Source: Oscillatoria sp. FACHB-1407 (lineage in GTDB: Bacteria; Cyanobacteriota; Cyanobacteriia; Elainellales; Elainellaceae). From it: DNA of 64,000 nt. The stretch covers positions 1 through 64,000 of the forward strand of contig NZ_JACJSA010000021.1 of NCBI RefSeq assembly GCF_014697545.1, read 5' to 3'. Positions within the stretch are counted from its first letter, which is position 1, and the number at the start of each line of letters is the position of its first letter. A program made the position numbers and the translations under genes. The notes under the pieces were generated by a model. The model saw only the letters and a program-made list of their open reading frames with translations. It did not search any database and was not told the origin of the DNA. Positions 36,657 through 45,345 of this stretch are shown in pieces.

Positions 36657-37007
36657 TTACATGCCAGGGAGGTTCAAACCGCCTGTCAATTCTTCCATCC
36701 GCTCCCGCATAGTGGCGGTGGATTTGTTGTAAGCGTCCTTAGTTGCTGCCAACACCAAATCCGAAAGGACTTCTGCCCCTTCACCCAAGACATCGGGGGA
36801 GATTTCCACTCGGCGGGGTTCCTGGTTGCCGCTCATCGTCACTTTGACTAGCCCACCACCGGCTTCGCCCACCAGTTCCATCGCTTCTAATTCTTCTTGC
36901 AGCTTTTTAGCACCTTCTTGCACCTGCTGCGCTTTCTTAAATGCTTCGGTCAGCTCTTTCATCTTGCCAAGACCAAAGCCAAATCCTTGTCCCTGTCCTT
37001 TTGTCAT
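36657..37007 (-). CDS. YbaB/EbfC nucleoid-associated protein
   Basis: A 116-residue protein of the YbaB/EbfC family, small dimeric DNA-binding proteins that coat the nucleoid. Typical features are the N-terminal helix ([31 protein letters not shown]), a central sheet ([21 protein letters not shown]) and a C-terminal helix ([27 protein letters not shown]). It stands alone with a hairpin terminator downstream. Confidence 0.92.
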   Translation of the reverse strand: MTKGQGQGFGFGLGKMKELTEAFKKAQQVQEGAKKLQEELEAMELVGEAGGGLVKVTMSGNQEPRRVEISPDVLGEGAEVLSDLVLAATKDAYNKSTATMRERMEELTGGLNLPGM

Positions 37008-37534
37008 AATGTCCTACTTAATCAATTGCAACGATAGGTGAGTCAGGGTGTGTTGACACCGACTGCGTGAGCAGTCTTACCATCTTATAGCTCACCTTAG
37101 ATGGCGACTCGCGAAAACTTCATTATCTTAACCTTCAATCGGGAGGTTTGTGTTTAGGGAAGGGAGTAGGGAGTGGGGAATAGGGAATGGGTGAAGAGGT
37201 AAAGGGGTGTAGGGTATAGGGTGTGGGGCTGAGAGCAGATGGCAGGGTGCTGTTAGCGACAGCGTAACGCACCGCCATAACTGTACCAATTCAACGATTA
37301 AATGCTACACATGTTGCACTGGGCGTTTACCCAAACGCCCCTACACGAATTTGATCTGTGACAACTGTTTTGAGAATTGGTATGACACAGACGTGAGCGA
37401 GACGCTCATACTCCTTTGAGGCAAATAAACCCGTGCAAGCATCTTGCTTGCGACTGATTCATCCTCAAGATCAGCAACGCCACATTTTTTATTTATTCCC
37501 CATTCCCTATTCCCTACTCCCCACCCCCCACTCT
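37008..37534. other. Intergenic region upstream of YbaB, holding the left inverted-repeat arm
   Basis: This 527-bp gap holds the YbaB promoter and the left arm of a large inverted repeat (37389-about 37520). It also contains several low-complexity AGGGAGTAGGGAGTGGGG tracts (37140-37190) and their complements (37497-37550). No ORF is supported. Confidence 0.4.
37389..37520 (+). repeat. Left arm of an inverted repeat around the HD-domain gene
   Basis: It runs from AGACGTGAGCGAGACGCTCA through CATCTTGCTTGCGACTGATT, CATCCTCAAGATCAGCAACG and CCCATTCCCTATTCCC. The reverse complement of 38141-38279 shows the same blocks in the same order. The arms are about 130-140 bp and enclose only the HD gene. 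Confidence 0.65.
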
Positions 37535-38131
37535 CTACTCCCCATTCCCTACCATCAAATATCCTGCTGCAACACACTCATCAATCACCGCCTGAACATA
37601 CACCCACAACTCTGGGGAACCTGTCTCGATCGCCTCTACTCGTTTCATGACGCGATCGCGTGTGACCCCGTGAATCCGCCAGGTTCCCCCCTGAGTCTGC
37701 TGATTGTGGAGCAGTGGTTGCAAACGATCAAGGGCTGCCGCAAAGCGAGCCTCAACGGTGGTTTGTGCTTCAAATTCCTCCCAGAGCGATCGCAACTCTA
37801 CCCCTTGCTCCGGTGGTAACAGCCCAAACAGGCGATCTGCCGCTTGCTGTTCCCGTTCGGCTTTGTCTAAGTTGCCCTGCACGTCATAACAGAAAGTATC
37901 ACCTGCGTCGATTTCCACCAAATCGTGAATCAGCAGCATTTTCATAACCCGCAGCACCTCTACTGGCTCTGGCGCATATTCCGCCAATAACATCGCCATC
38001 ATGGCCAGATGCCAGGAGTGTTCGGCACTGTTTTCGCGGCGCGATCCATCCGTTAAAAGGGTTTGACGCAAAACCAGTTTGAGTTTGTCGATTTCGAGGA
38101 TGAACTGAATTTGTTGGTGAAGCCGAGACAT
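37535..38131 (-). CDS. HD-domain hydrolase (YfbR/HDDC2-like 5'-nucleotidase)
   Basis: About 198 residues. The HD metal motif is visible: NSAEHSWHLAMMA, then LIHDLVEIDAGDTFCYD, followed by the helical core ADRLFGLLPPEQGVELRSLWEEFEAQTTVEARFAAALDRLQPLLHN. That is the layout of YfbR-type deoxynucleoside 5'-monophosphatases. The frame is open 48 codons upstream, but that part is the repeat arm (ISNAQPSTFCPHSLFPTP), so the start is MSRLHQQIQFI. It sits inside a pair of inverted repeats. Confidence 0.82.
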   Translation of the reverse strand: MSRLHQQIQFILEIDKLKLVLRQTLLTDGSRRENSAEHSWHLAMMAMLLAEYAPEPVEVLRVMKMLLIHDLVEIDAGDTFCYDVQGNLDKAEREQQAADRLFGLLPPEQGVELRSLWEEFEAQTTVEARFAAALDRLQPLLHNQQTQGGTWRIHGVTRDRVMKRVEAIETGSPELWVYVQAVIDECVAAGYLMVGNGE

Positions 38132-38140
38132 GGGAGGTAA

Positions 38141-38279
38141 GGGAGTGGGGAATAGGGAATGAGGGCAGAAGGTAGAGGGTTGGGCGTTGCTGATCTTGAG
38201 GATGAATGAGTCGCGAGCAAGATGCCCACACTGGTTAAAACGATTGCCTAAAGGGAGTGTGAACGTCTCGCTCACGTCT
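38141..38279 (-). repeat. Right arm of the inverted repeat around the HD-domain gene
   Basis: It mirrors 37389-37520: the reverse complement reads AGACGTGAGCGAGACGTTC, then GGCATCTTGCTCGCGACTC, CATCCTCAAGATCAGCAACG and CATTCCCTATTCCCC. It begins directly upstream of the HD gene start. Confidence 0.65.
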
Positions 38280-38398
38280 ACTTCAAGAAAATTATCTCTC
38301 TATTCAGCAACACCGAGGGGTGATAGGGCAGATTGACCGCTCAATTCTCTCTTTAATTTTTTATCCTTCAGCTTGCATTCTTTATCCTTCATTCCCTC

Positions 38399-38509
38399 AC
38401 TAGTAGAGCAAAAAACAAGTTTTGAAAGGGGTGAAGGGGTTCCACCCCTTCCTGGGGGCGAAGCCCCCAAACCCCCTACATTGCAGAACTTTGTGTTCAC
38501 AACACTAGT
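38399..38509. repeat. 111-bp MITE-like element, family D, overlapping the phzF 3' end
   Basis: The element is bounded by ACTAGT on both sides. The termini continue as imperfect inverted repeats of about 30 bp (AGAGCAAAAAACAAGTTTTG against the complement of CAGAACTTTGTGTTCACAAC). The centre is GC-rich palindromes (GGGGTTCCACCCC, GGGGGCGAAGCCCCC). The phzF stop codon (38497-38499) lies inside it. One end (33 bp, one mismatch) recurs at 56399-56431. Confidence 0.65.
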
Positions 38510-39309
38510 TCTCCTCGCATGACGGTGACGGCTTGCCCCGACAGACATACCCGACGTTGGTCGCGATCGCCAGTGCCATCATACCGCACGCGCAATACGC
38601 CTCCACGCTCAGAGGCTTGATAGGCAAGGAACTCAGATTTACCCAGGCGATCGCTCCAGTAGGTCGCGAGACAGCAGTGGGCGGCACCTGTCACGGGGTC
38701 TTCGTTAATGCCCAGATTGGGCGCAAAAAAGCGGGAGACAAAATCAAATCCGGGGGTGCTGGCGCGACTGGTGACAATCACCCCTTCGGCGGGTAGCGAT
38801 CGCAACAGCGCAAAATTGGGTTGGAGCGATCGCACGATTTCCTCGGACTCGACTTCAACCACATAGGCAAAGGGTTCGGTCAGGCTGACGCTGGTGAACG
38901 GCACCCCCAGAGCCTCAGCGATCGCCGCAGGGGCTTCAACGAGCTTGGCATATTTGGGCGGAAAGTTGAGTTCGATCCAATCACCCTGTTTTTTTGCAGT
39001 CAACACGCCACTTAAGGTATGAAAACGGGCTTCCTCTGTTGGGGCTAAGTAGCCTTCAGCCCAGAGTGCATGAGCACTTGCCAGCGTGGCATGACCACAC
39101 AAGGGCACTTCAACCGTAGGGGTAAACCAGCGTAGCTGAAAGCCATCGTCTTGACGAAGCAGAAACGCTGTTTCTGACAGGTTCATTTCACGGGCAACGT
39201 TTTGTAGCCAGGAGTCTGTTTGCGGTTCAGGCAAGATGACGACTGCGGCTGGATTTCCAGCAAAGGGTTGGTCAGTGAAGGCATCAACTTGAGTCAGGTG
39301 AAATCCCAT
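38497..39309 (-). CDS. PhzF-family epimerase/isomerase
   Basis: A 270-residue PhzF/YddE-type protein with a two-lobed diaminopimelate-epimerase-like fold. It has VDAFTDQPFAGNPAAVVILPE at the start with the conserved NPAAV, then LSETAFLLR with the catalytic glutamate, VPLCGHATLASAHAL, and DPVTGAAHCCLATYW. Cyanobacterial members have no settled substrate. The last few codons and the stop are supplied by the family D element, so the original C-terminus may have been slightly changed. Confidence 0.88.
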   Translation of the reverse strand: MGFHLTQVDAFTDQPFAGNPAAVVILPEPQTDSWLQNVAREMNLSETAFLLRQDDGFQLRWFTPTVEVPLCGHATLASAHALWAEGYLAPTEEARFHTLSGVLTAKKQGDWIELNFPPKYAKLVEAPAAIAEALGVPFTSVSLTEPFAYVVEVESEEIVRSLQPNFALLRSLPAEGVIVTSRASTPGFDFVSRFFAPNLGINEDPVTGAAHCCLATYWSDRLGKSEFLAYQASERGGVLRVRYDGTGDRDQRRVCLSGQAVTVMRGELVL

Positions 39310-39422
39310 GGTGATTCAGAGAGAGGAGAAATATCGCTCTAAATCATACTGATTTCTAACAAGGAGACAATACACCCAGTTGGGGGCGTTTGTAGGTTGG
39401 GCTTTGCCAACTCACGGTCTGT

Positions 39423-40067
39423 CTAGGGCGATCGCCACAAGAAGGAGATCAACCGTGGTGGTTTGTCTTGATCGCGTTCATGCCACCACTCCTGAAGATC
39501 TTCAAGGATAAAATGATGAGTTTTTGCTGCCTTTATAAAGTCAGAGATGTGATGTACAAATGCATGAATTTCAGTTGTCGAGTCATCCCGTTGAAAGTTT
39601 GCCTTGGTTCCTCGATATTGCCTGAAGGGGTGCAGTTCTGAGATGAAAAATCGTCCCCCACTGACTAACACACGAGCCGCCTCTGAGAAGATAAATGAGA
39701 GATCGTCGATGTGTTCTAAAACTAAATTGCAAGTAATGAGATCAGCAGATTGCTCCTCATAGTTCCATCGCTGTGTGAGATCTCCCAAAGCAAATGAAAC
39801 ATTGGCTAGAGTGACTTTTTCTTTGGCTTTTTCGAGCATGAATGCTGAGAAATCAATGGCATACACTTGATCTGCAATTTGGGACAGAAAAAGCGTATTC
39901 TTGCCCGTTCCACAGCCCAACTCAATCACAGAGCGGTAACGAGAACCAAACAGGGTTTCTTGAGTAACCTGTTGATCGAGATCGCGTGTCAGATTCACAT
40001 CAACATCGTAGGTACTTGACCAGGTGTTGTATGCTGTCTGGATGTTGTTTGCCGATTGAACGTCCAT
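39423..40067 (-). CDS. Class I SAM-dependent methyltransferase
   Basis: A 214-residue methyltransferase with motif I VIELGCGTGKNTLFLSQIA, the acidic motif II VYAIDFSAFMLEKAKEK, FALGDLTQ, and ADLITCNLVLEHIDDLSFIFSEAARVLVSGG. The layout is that of the UbiE/type-11 group. The C-terminal region (FISELHPFRQYRGTKANF, VHHISDFIKAAKTHHF) probably makes the substrate pocket. The substrate is unknown and the gene stands alone. Confidence 0.82.
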   Translation of the reverse strand: MDVQSANNIQTAYNTWSSTYDVDVNLTRDLDQQVTQETLFGSRYRSVIELGCGTGKNTLFLSQIADQVYAIDFSAFMLEKAKEKVTLANVSFALGDLTQRWNYEEQSADLITCNLVLEHIDDLSFIFSEAARVLVSGGRFFISELHPFRQYRGTKANFQRDDSTTEIHAFVHHISDFIKAAKTHHFILEDLQEWWHERDQDKPPRLISFLWRSP

Positions 40068-40391
40068 TACTACAGTCTATTCTCTATCCCAACTTAATCA
40101 GTCGAAAGAGTAGCCGCGCACAATCCGATATCTGGATTGAATCAAAAAAATCATCCTATGAGAGTCAGATGCGACGCTAGATCCAAATGGGTGAACTTGT
40201 ACACCATCCTTGAAACCATCGCATCACACTCTATCAACCATTCCTGTGTTCCCACAGTCACTATAAATTATTAATTGCGTCTTGAGATGGAGACAAAAGC
40301 CAATTCTAATGGCAGACAATCCTAACAAGTCTGCTCGATAGTATGAAGCTAACTATGAAGTTGCACCAGAACTATCGAGGAAACCTCTATC
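40068..40391. promoter_or_regulatory. Upstream region of the high-light-inducible protein gene
   Basis: A 324-bp region between divergent genes. Directly before the Hlip start, the ribosome site GAGG (40377-40380) is placed in a short hairpin with CCTC (40384-40387, loop AAA), which might lower basal translation. I cannot assign a stress-promoter motif (HLR1) with confidence. Confidence 0.35.
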
Positions 40392-40598
40392 ATGAAAACT
40401 TCAACCATTAACACCGATCAAGTCCCTACCGTTGCACCTACTTATAATGGGGCTGATCGTAACGCCTGGATCTTTGGCTGGAACCCCCAACAAGAGCTAT
40501 GGAATGGTCGTCTAGCTATGCTGGGTTTTGTCGCTTATTTACTCTGGGATTTGGCGGGTTACAGCGTTCTACGCGATGTGCTGCACCTGGTTGGCTAA
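40392..40598 (+). CDS. High-light-inducible / chlorophyll a/b-binding-like protein
   Basis: A 68-residue one-helix protein with the Hlip signature ELWNGRLAMLGFVAYLLWDL (ExxNGRxAMxGF), the chlorophyll-binding helix related to plant LHC proteins. Hlips are thylakoid proteins made under light or nutrient stress; they dissipate energy and help assemble photosystem II. The FGWNPQQE lead-in is typical of the family. A DUF4383 gene follows 218 bp downstream on the same strand. Confidence 0.93.
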   Translation: MKTSTINTDQVPTVAPTYNGADRNAWIFGWNPQQELWNGRLAMLGFVAYLLWDLAGYSVLRDVLHLVG

Positions 40599-40816
40599 TT
40601 CTCCGATTCGCTGCATCAAGACCATCCATTAAGGCGGAGCGATCGCCTTCATCTCCCGTCCGTACTTGATGGCGGGCTAGTCTCAACGGTTATTGAACTC
40701 CATTTCTTAACCTTCATTCGTTAGCAGACAAGAGATTCCTCAGATCCATCTTGTCTTGAGACATACTTTTTGAACATTTCTACTTGAAAATTTCTGCAAC
40801 CAACAACACTATCATT

Positions 40817-41269
40817 ATGCAATCATCAACATCTTCAAATCTATCTATCCGTTACACGGCTCTAAGCCTGGGTGTTCTATTTCTGCTGTTAGGCTTAGCT
40901 GGCTATGTACCCACTTTTGTAGCGACTTCTGGAAATCCAACCTATACACCGGGTTACGGTCATCTCTTCAGCATCTTCCCCACCAACTATTTTCACAATG
41001 CGATCGGCATTCTAGTGGGAACATGGGGAATTGCTGCCTTCACTAGCCTGACTGGCTCAATCGTATTCAACCGCATCTTTGCAATCCTGTATGGATCAGC
41101 CGTTATTTTAGGGCTATTTCCTTTAACCAATACATTGTTTGGGCTGACCCCACTGTATGGCAACAATATCTGGCTCAATGCGATTGTTGCTGCGATCGCC
41201 TTCTATTACGGCTTTATCAAGTCTGCTGAAATCGCTCCGGGGTCAACCACAGCCCAACCCAGCGTCTAA
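40817..41269 (+). CDS. DUF4383-type four-helix membrane protein
   Basis: About 150 residues with four hydrophobic helices (LSLGVLFLLLGLAGYVPTF, FHNAIGILVGTWGIAAFT, FNRIFAILYGSAVILGLF, NIWLNAIVAAIAFYYGFI). The pattern matches DUF4383, whose function is unknown. I use the ATG at 40817; TTG 40784 is an in-frame alternative. Its position after an Hlip gene suggests a stress-related role. A strong terminator follows. Confidence 0.75.
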   Translation: MQSSTSSNLSIRYTALSLGVLFLLLGLAGYVPTFVATSGNPTYTPGYGHLFSIFPTNYFHNAIGILVGTWGIAAFTSLTGSIVFNRIFAILYGSAVILGLFPLTNTLFGLTPLYGNNIWLNAIVAAIAFYYGFIKSAEIAPGSTTAQPSV

Positions 41270-41335
41270 ATACGATTCCAGAGGTGAGAGTCTTACTTCC
41301 GTGAAGTTAGACAACTTCAAGATTCAGTTTTTAGC

Positions 41336-41366
41336 AAAAAGTAGTCTGTTCAGGCTACTTTTTTTG
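41336..41366 (+). terminator. Rho-independent terminator after the DUF4383 gene
   Basis: The stem AAAAAGTAGTCTG/CAGGCTACTTTTT, with one G-T pair and a very small loop, runs into a T-run on the + strand. It ends the Hlip/DUF4383 region. Confidence 0.8.
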
Positions 41367-41371
41367 CTTTC

Positions 41372-41480
41372 GGTGGTGTTCCAAACCTGTTGATAACCTC
41401 TGTAAGACCCCCTGTAGTCCCCCTTGGTAAGGGGGACGGCGACAGCCGGGGGTTAGTAGCAACAGATCTGAAACACTACC
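41372..41480. mobile_element. 109-bp MITE, family A copy 1
   Basis: Identical over 109 bp to 51131-51239 except for one base. The ends are imperfect 21-bp inverted repeats: GGTGGTGTTCCAAACCTGTT on the left and, as complement of the right end, GGTAGTGTTTCAGATCTGTT. The direct repeat TTTTTGCTT occurs at 41361-41369 and 41481-41489, so a target duplication is likely, offset by 2 bp on the left. No coding capacity. Confidence 0.8.
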
Positions 41481-41804
41481 TTTTTGCTTGCTGTAGACTT
41501 CTGGTTGATTATAGCTTTGGTCAAAAAGCTTAGGGCAAAGCTAATGGCTCAGACCTTAATGCTGGGGAGGCTTTCTGGCTTGCCTTCGCTATCGAATGTG
41601 GCTATCGCTATCGCTAACGCCGATTTTTCAATCTCTACTCACTGCCCTCATATTCTGAACGAACCTTTCATCCTAATGAACGATAAACAACCTTTCAAAC
41701 AGCAGATGCCCGAACCGCCAACTGATAAGGATGATGGTGAGCAACAGCACAAAATTCTTAAGAGAGAAAGGTGCGATCGCATCCCGTAGATTGACAGGAG
41801 TTTT
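41481..41804. other. Upstream region of the GH13 gene
   Basis: It contains an open frame (41484-41789) with a skewed composition and no domain, which I do not accept as a gene. A tandem GCTATCGCTATCGCTAACG stretch lies near 41600. The GH13 promoter should be within it. Nothing else is recognised. Confidence 0.3.
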
Positions 41805-43478
41805 ATGGCGGGTTCCGTTCAGTTTCAGCTTTTTGCGCCCCGTAATACGGAAGTGGCACTCATAGGTTCCTTTTCCAATGGGCAAGTCATCCCAATGCAG
41901 AAAGAGAATGATGGCTACTTCCGGACTCAAGTTGACTTAGAGGATGGAGTTTATCAGTATCAGTTTCGGGTGAAAAGCAAAAGCTGGCATCTAGAGCCGG
42001 ATCAGTGGGTCGAGGTGAACGATCCCTATGCCACTGAGATTGATCAGGATAGCCAACAAGGAATCGTGCGGATCAAAGAGGGGCAGCGGATCCTTGATAC
42101 CTATGTATGGCAGCACGATGATCAACCCTTGCCTCCTGATACCGATGTGATCATTTACGAGATGCACATTGCCGATTTCTGTGGACGCGATCCAGATGCA
42201 ACGCTGGGCAACCGATTTTATCAGGCGATCGCCAAACTCGACTATCTGGCAGACCTGGGTGTCAATGCGGTGGAACTGATGCCTGTAACGGAATACGCCG
42301 GAAATTACCGCTGGGGCTATATGGTGCGCCACTTCTTTGCACCAGAGTCGAGTTATGGTCCACCGGAAGACTTGAAGCGATTTATCGATGAGTGCCATGC
42401 TCGCCAAATTCGGGTATTTATGGATGGCATCTACAACCATTCCGATGAGGAAAGTCCGCTGCTCTCCATTGATCGCGATTACTGGTACTACCACGGGGCA
42501 CATTATCCGGATGACCCTAACAACTACTGGGGTCCGGAATTCAACTACGACTATTATGATGAAACGCTAGACATCAAACCCGCCTGGAAATTCATTGGAG
42601 ATGCAGTTCGTCACTGGGTGCGGGAATATCACATCGACGGCATTCGGTTTGATGCCGTGCGCCAATTAGCCAATGCAGATTTTTTGCATTGGATCGTCGG
42701 AGAAGCCCGACAAACCGCCGGAAACAAGCCCTTCTACGCGATCGCCGAATATATTCCTGACACCGCTAGCATTACCTGTTGTAATAGTGGACCGATGGAT
42801 AGTTGTTGGCATGAGAGTTTCCGCTATTTCCTCATTCCCCATTTAGCAGGTGAAACATTTGAGTTAGACCAACTCAAGGAAGCCTTGGATGCAAAACGTC
42901 AGGGATATGGCGGCAGCATCCATGTGATCAATTACCTGGCAAGTCACGATCGCGAACGCTTGTTGAGAGAGTTGGGCGATCGCAGCATTTTTGGTGAACC
43001 TGCCTTTCAACGCGCAAAATTGGGAGCCGTCATCCAGATGACTGCAATGGGCATCCCCATGTTGTGGATGGGAGATGAATTTGGCGAATATACCGCTAAA
43101 ACCGAAACCACCCTGGAGTCCAACAAATTGCAGTGGAATCTGCTGAAACAAGCCCCTAATCAGGATCTACACAACTTTTACAAACGGTTGATCGCCCTGC
43201 GTCATCACTGTTCGGCACTGCGCTCGGACAACATTGAGTTTTTCCACGACAATCCGGGCGATCGCGTCTTTGCCTACGTTCGATGGAACGACGACGGTTC
43301 ACGAGCCGTTGTTGTGGCTAATTTTTCAGATCAGGACTTTACCCAATACACCGTCCCTAACTTCCCCGATCACTCCCGTTGGTATGACTGGTTAAGCGAT
43401 CGCCAGGTTGAAGCACAGGACAATTGCCTGGTAACAGAGCTAGGAGCCTATGAGGCAAAGGTATTTGTCTCCGTTTAA
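41805..43478 (+). CDS. GH13 alpha-amylase-family protein with N-terminal CBM48-like domain
   Basis: A 557-residue protein. Residues 1-100 are an isoamylase-like N domain (VQFQLFAPRNTEVALIGSF, YQYQFRVKSKSW). The rest is a GH13 barrel: VNAVELMPVTEYAG, MDGIYNHSDE, GIRFDAVRQL (nucleophile Asp), YAIAEYIPD (acid/base Glu) and NYLASHDRERLL. A C-terminal beta domain follows. It resembles branching and trehalohydrolase-type enzymes but is shorter than GlgB, so it probably acts on glycogen or maltodextrin. Its exact reaction is not settled by sequence. Confidence 0.85.
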   Translation: MAGSVQFQLFAPRNTEVALIGSFSNGQVIPMQKENDGYFRTQVDLEDGVYQYQFRVKSKSWHLEPDQWVEVNDPYATEIDQDSQQGIVRIKEGQRILDTYVWQHDDQPLPPDTDVIIYEMHIADFCGRDPDATLGNRFYQAIAKLDYLADLGVNAVELMPVTEYAGNYRWGYMVRHFFAPESSYGPPEDLKRFIDECHARQIRVFMDGIYNHSDEESPLLSIDRDYWYYHGAHYPDDPNNYWGPEFNYDYYDETLDIKPAWKFIGDAVRHWVREYHIDGIRFDAVRQLANADFLHWIVGEARQTAGNKPFYAIAEYIPDTASITCCNSGPMDSCWHESFRYFLIPHLAGETFELDQLKEALDAKRQGYGGSIHVINYLASHDRERLLRELGDRSIFGEPAFQRAKLGAVIQMTAMGIPMLWMGDEFGEYTAKTETTLESNKLQWNLLKQAPNQDLHNFYKRLIALRHHCSALRSDNIEFFHDNPGDRVFAYVRWNDDGSRAVVVANFSDQDFTQYTVPNFPDHSRWYDWLSDRQVEAQDNCLVTELGAYEAKVFVSV

Positions 43479-43501
43479 GGGAGATTAGGGGAGTAAGGGA
43501 G

Positions 43502-43521
43502 AGACGCGATTAATCGCGTCT
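43502..43521. terminator. Palindromic hairpin after the GH13 gene
   Basis: The 20-bp perfect palindrome AGACGCGATTAATCGCGTCT, followed by TTTA, 24 bp after the stop codon. It is probably a terminator. The same AATTAATCGCGTCT word recurs near 61897. Confidence 0.6.
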
Positions 43522-43607
43522 TTACGCGGTTCTATCACCCCATCACCCTGTCACCCCATCACCCATCACCCTTCCAGGTGACCTGTTGCGTAAGCTAATT
43601 TAGAACT

Positions 43608-44624
43608 ATGCAACAGGAATGGTACGAACAAGGCTTAACCAAAGCGCAAGCACAGGATTACCAGGGGGCGATCGCTGATTTTGATCAAGCCCTGGCAGAA
43701 TCGCCTGACCGTTCGGAGGTTTATTATCAACGGGGATTAGCTCACTTTAAACTGGGCAATACGGAACAGGCGATCGCTGATTACACTCAAGCTCTCGATC
43801 GAGGCTTGCAATATCACTCCATGTATTATGCCCGTGGCTTAGCGCATCTCATTCTGAACCATCTAGATGCAGCGGTTGCAGACACCAAACAAGCGATCTT
43901 ACTCAAACCAGACCAGGCAGCCAACTACGAGTTGTTGGGTCAGATTCGCCAGCGGCAGGGAGATACCGGGAAAGCGATCGCGAGTTACCGAAAAGCTGCC
44001 GAGTTGTATCTTGATAATCGCGATGTGTCCAACTGTCGCCGCTGTTTGGACAAGATTCAACAATTGCAACCGTCACCCCCGCCTCCACTCACACCTCCAA
44101 CCGTCGTGATTCAGCCATCGCTGACGGTCGAAGATTTTTTGCAGGAGGCAATCACAAAAGCAAAACAGGGCAATTATCGTGGCGCAATGGATGATCTGGA
44201 TTGGGTGATGCAGATCGACCCACAAGACGCACAAGTCTACGTTTGTCGAGGACAAGTCCACACTCAGATGGGCAACCTGGAGGCAGCGATCGCAGACTAT
44301 CAACAAGCGGCTCGTCTGTTTTTAGACAAAGCTGACAAATCGATGGCACAACAACTGCTCACTACAATCGGACAACTTAAAACCCAGTTAGCTCAACGTC
44401 AGTCCTTTGTGACCTCAGTTGATACCCGTTCGCGATCGCCCCGGCAAATCGTCCCCACTGGCAGACCCAGTCATGCCGTCCAACAAAAACTGTTGCGACT
44501 CGTTGGCAACGATCGCCGAATTGTTACGGGGTTGGTCGAACGCTTGAAAATCAAAAACCCAGGGATGCCAGAAGACTGGTATTGGGAGAAAGCGATTTAT
44601 GACCTGGAGCGCGATCGCCGATAA
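43608..44624 (+). CDS. TPR-repeat protein
   Basis: A 338-residue protein built of tetratricopeptide repeats. The N-terminal set (QGLTKAQAQDYQGAIADFDQALAESPD onward) has about four repeats. After a Pro-rich linker (PSPPPPLTPPT) there are two more (AITKAKQGNYRGAMDDLDWVMQIDPQDA). It closes with a C-terminal domain shared by cyanobacterial proteins (LLRLVGNDRRIVTGLVERLKIKNPGMPEDWYWEKAIYDLER). It is presumably a scaffold protein; the partner is unknown. Confidence 0.82.
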   Translation: MQQEWYEQGLTKAQAQDYQGAIADFDQALAESPDRSEVYYQRGLAHFKLGNTEQAIADYTQALDRGLQYHSMYYARGLAHLILNHLDAAVADTKQAILLKPDQAANYELLGQIRQRQGDTGKAIASYRKAAELYLDNRDVSNCRRCLDKIQQLQPSPPPPLTPPTVVIQPSLTVEDFLQEAITKAKQGNYRGAMDDLDWVMQIDPQDAQVYVCRGQVHTQMGNLEAAIADYQQAARLFLDKADKSMAQQLLTTIGQLKTQLAQRQSFVTSVDTRSRSPRQIVPTGRPSHAVQQKLLRLVGNDRRIVTGLVERLKIKNPGMPEDWYWEKAIYDLERDRR

Positions 44625-44968
44625 CCCGTAAGGATGAGTGAGGTGAGGTGCTGTATTAATTTTTTCATCAATACCGTTAAAAAACATGTCAATGCGATGT
44701 GTTCTAGTTGACTTGCAATGTCAACTCATTTTGACGGTGAGTTTTGAAGTAACGCAACAAATCTTGCCCGTCAGGAAGGGCTTACCGCTGTATAGCCCTC
44801 TTTAATTCCTGTAGATAGAAAGCTGTTTGCTGCCAAAATCCTGATCCCCAATTCAGGTCATCCAGAGTGGCCGTAGGGGGGTTGCTGTTAAACATTACTG
44901 CACTCAAGTGTTGTCTGCTAATCCCCCTCTATACAATGTCAAAATGATTGGTTCAAATTTGATATCAA

Positions 44969-44984
44969 ATCAATTTATCTTGAT
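44969..44984 (+). promoter_or_regulatory. Candidate ArsR operator ATCAA-N6-TTGAT
   Basis: The sequence is ATCAATTTATCTTGAT. It fits the ATCAA(N6)TTGAT inverted repeat described, as I recall, for the ArsR-type repressor of the Synechocystis arsBHC operon. It overlaps a second palindrome on its left. It is 361 bp from the first gene, with a repeat element in between, so its role depends on where transcription starts. Confidence 0.5.
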
Positions 44985-45060
44985 GGATTGATGATGTAGA
45001 TCTCGGTATGCAAATAGCAACTGTCCCTATTTAGCGGTGAGGGGCTTCAATCGCGTAACT

Positions 45061-45207
45061 CTACCTGGAATCAATACGAAGCACGCAGCAGGTTAACTGA
45101 AATACCTTTCACCAGGGGATTTGAGGGATATTTCTCTAATCTCTGGTTCTCAAGCTCATTGAAGCAACCGAGTGTCTCATTGACAACCTAGAGGGGTGTA
45201 TACACGG
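45061..45207 (+). repeat. Flanking element of the ars block, copy 1 (family E)
   Basis: 147 bp that align with 50901-51045 in the same orientation. Shared blocks in order are CTACCTGGAATCAATACGAA (GTACTTGGAACCGATGCGAA in the other copy), AGGGG with a hairpin, GGTTCTCAAGCTCATTGAAG, CAACCGAG and the end GTGTATACACGG. The differences are spread out, so the copies are old or under structural constraint. Confidence 0.6.
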
Positions 45208-45345
45208 CAACAAACTTTGGAAGGAGTCATTTCAGAATCACTTCCTTGACTTTTATGTCAATTTAATTTGAAATAATGGGGTGACTCTTTCAATGTCACA
45301 CATAGCCTTGAAAGCCATAAATGTTGATCAAGGGTAGGAGCAATC

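Larger units (their letters stand above)
44625..45345. other. Long region upstream of the arsenic island
   Basis: A 721-bp gap with no accepted ORF. It contains an ATCAA-N6-TTGAT palindrome (44969-44984), the 14-bp palindrome ATTTGATATCAAAT (44957-44970), the first copy of the 146-bp flanking element (45061-45207), and the GCCAAAATCCTGATCCC word that recurs near 58600. The promoter of the GAPDH-arsJ unit should lie within it. Confidence 0.4.

Noticed and set aside
41484-41789. 101-codon frame upstream of the GH13 gene
   Set aside because: No domain, odd composition and no good ribosome site; it may be chance in an intergenic region.
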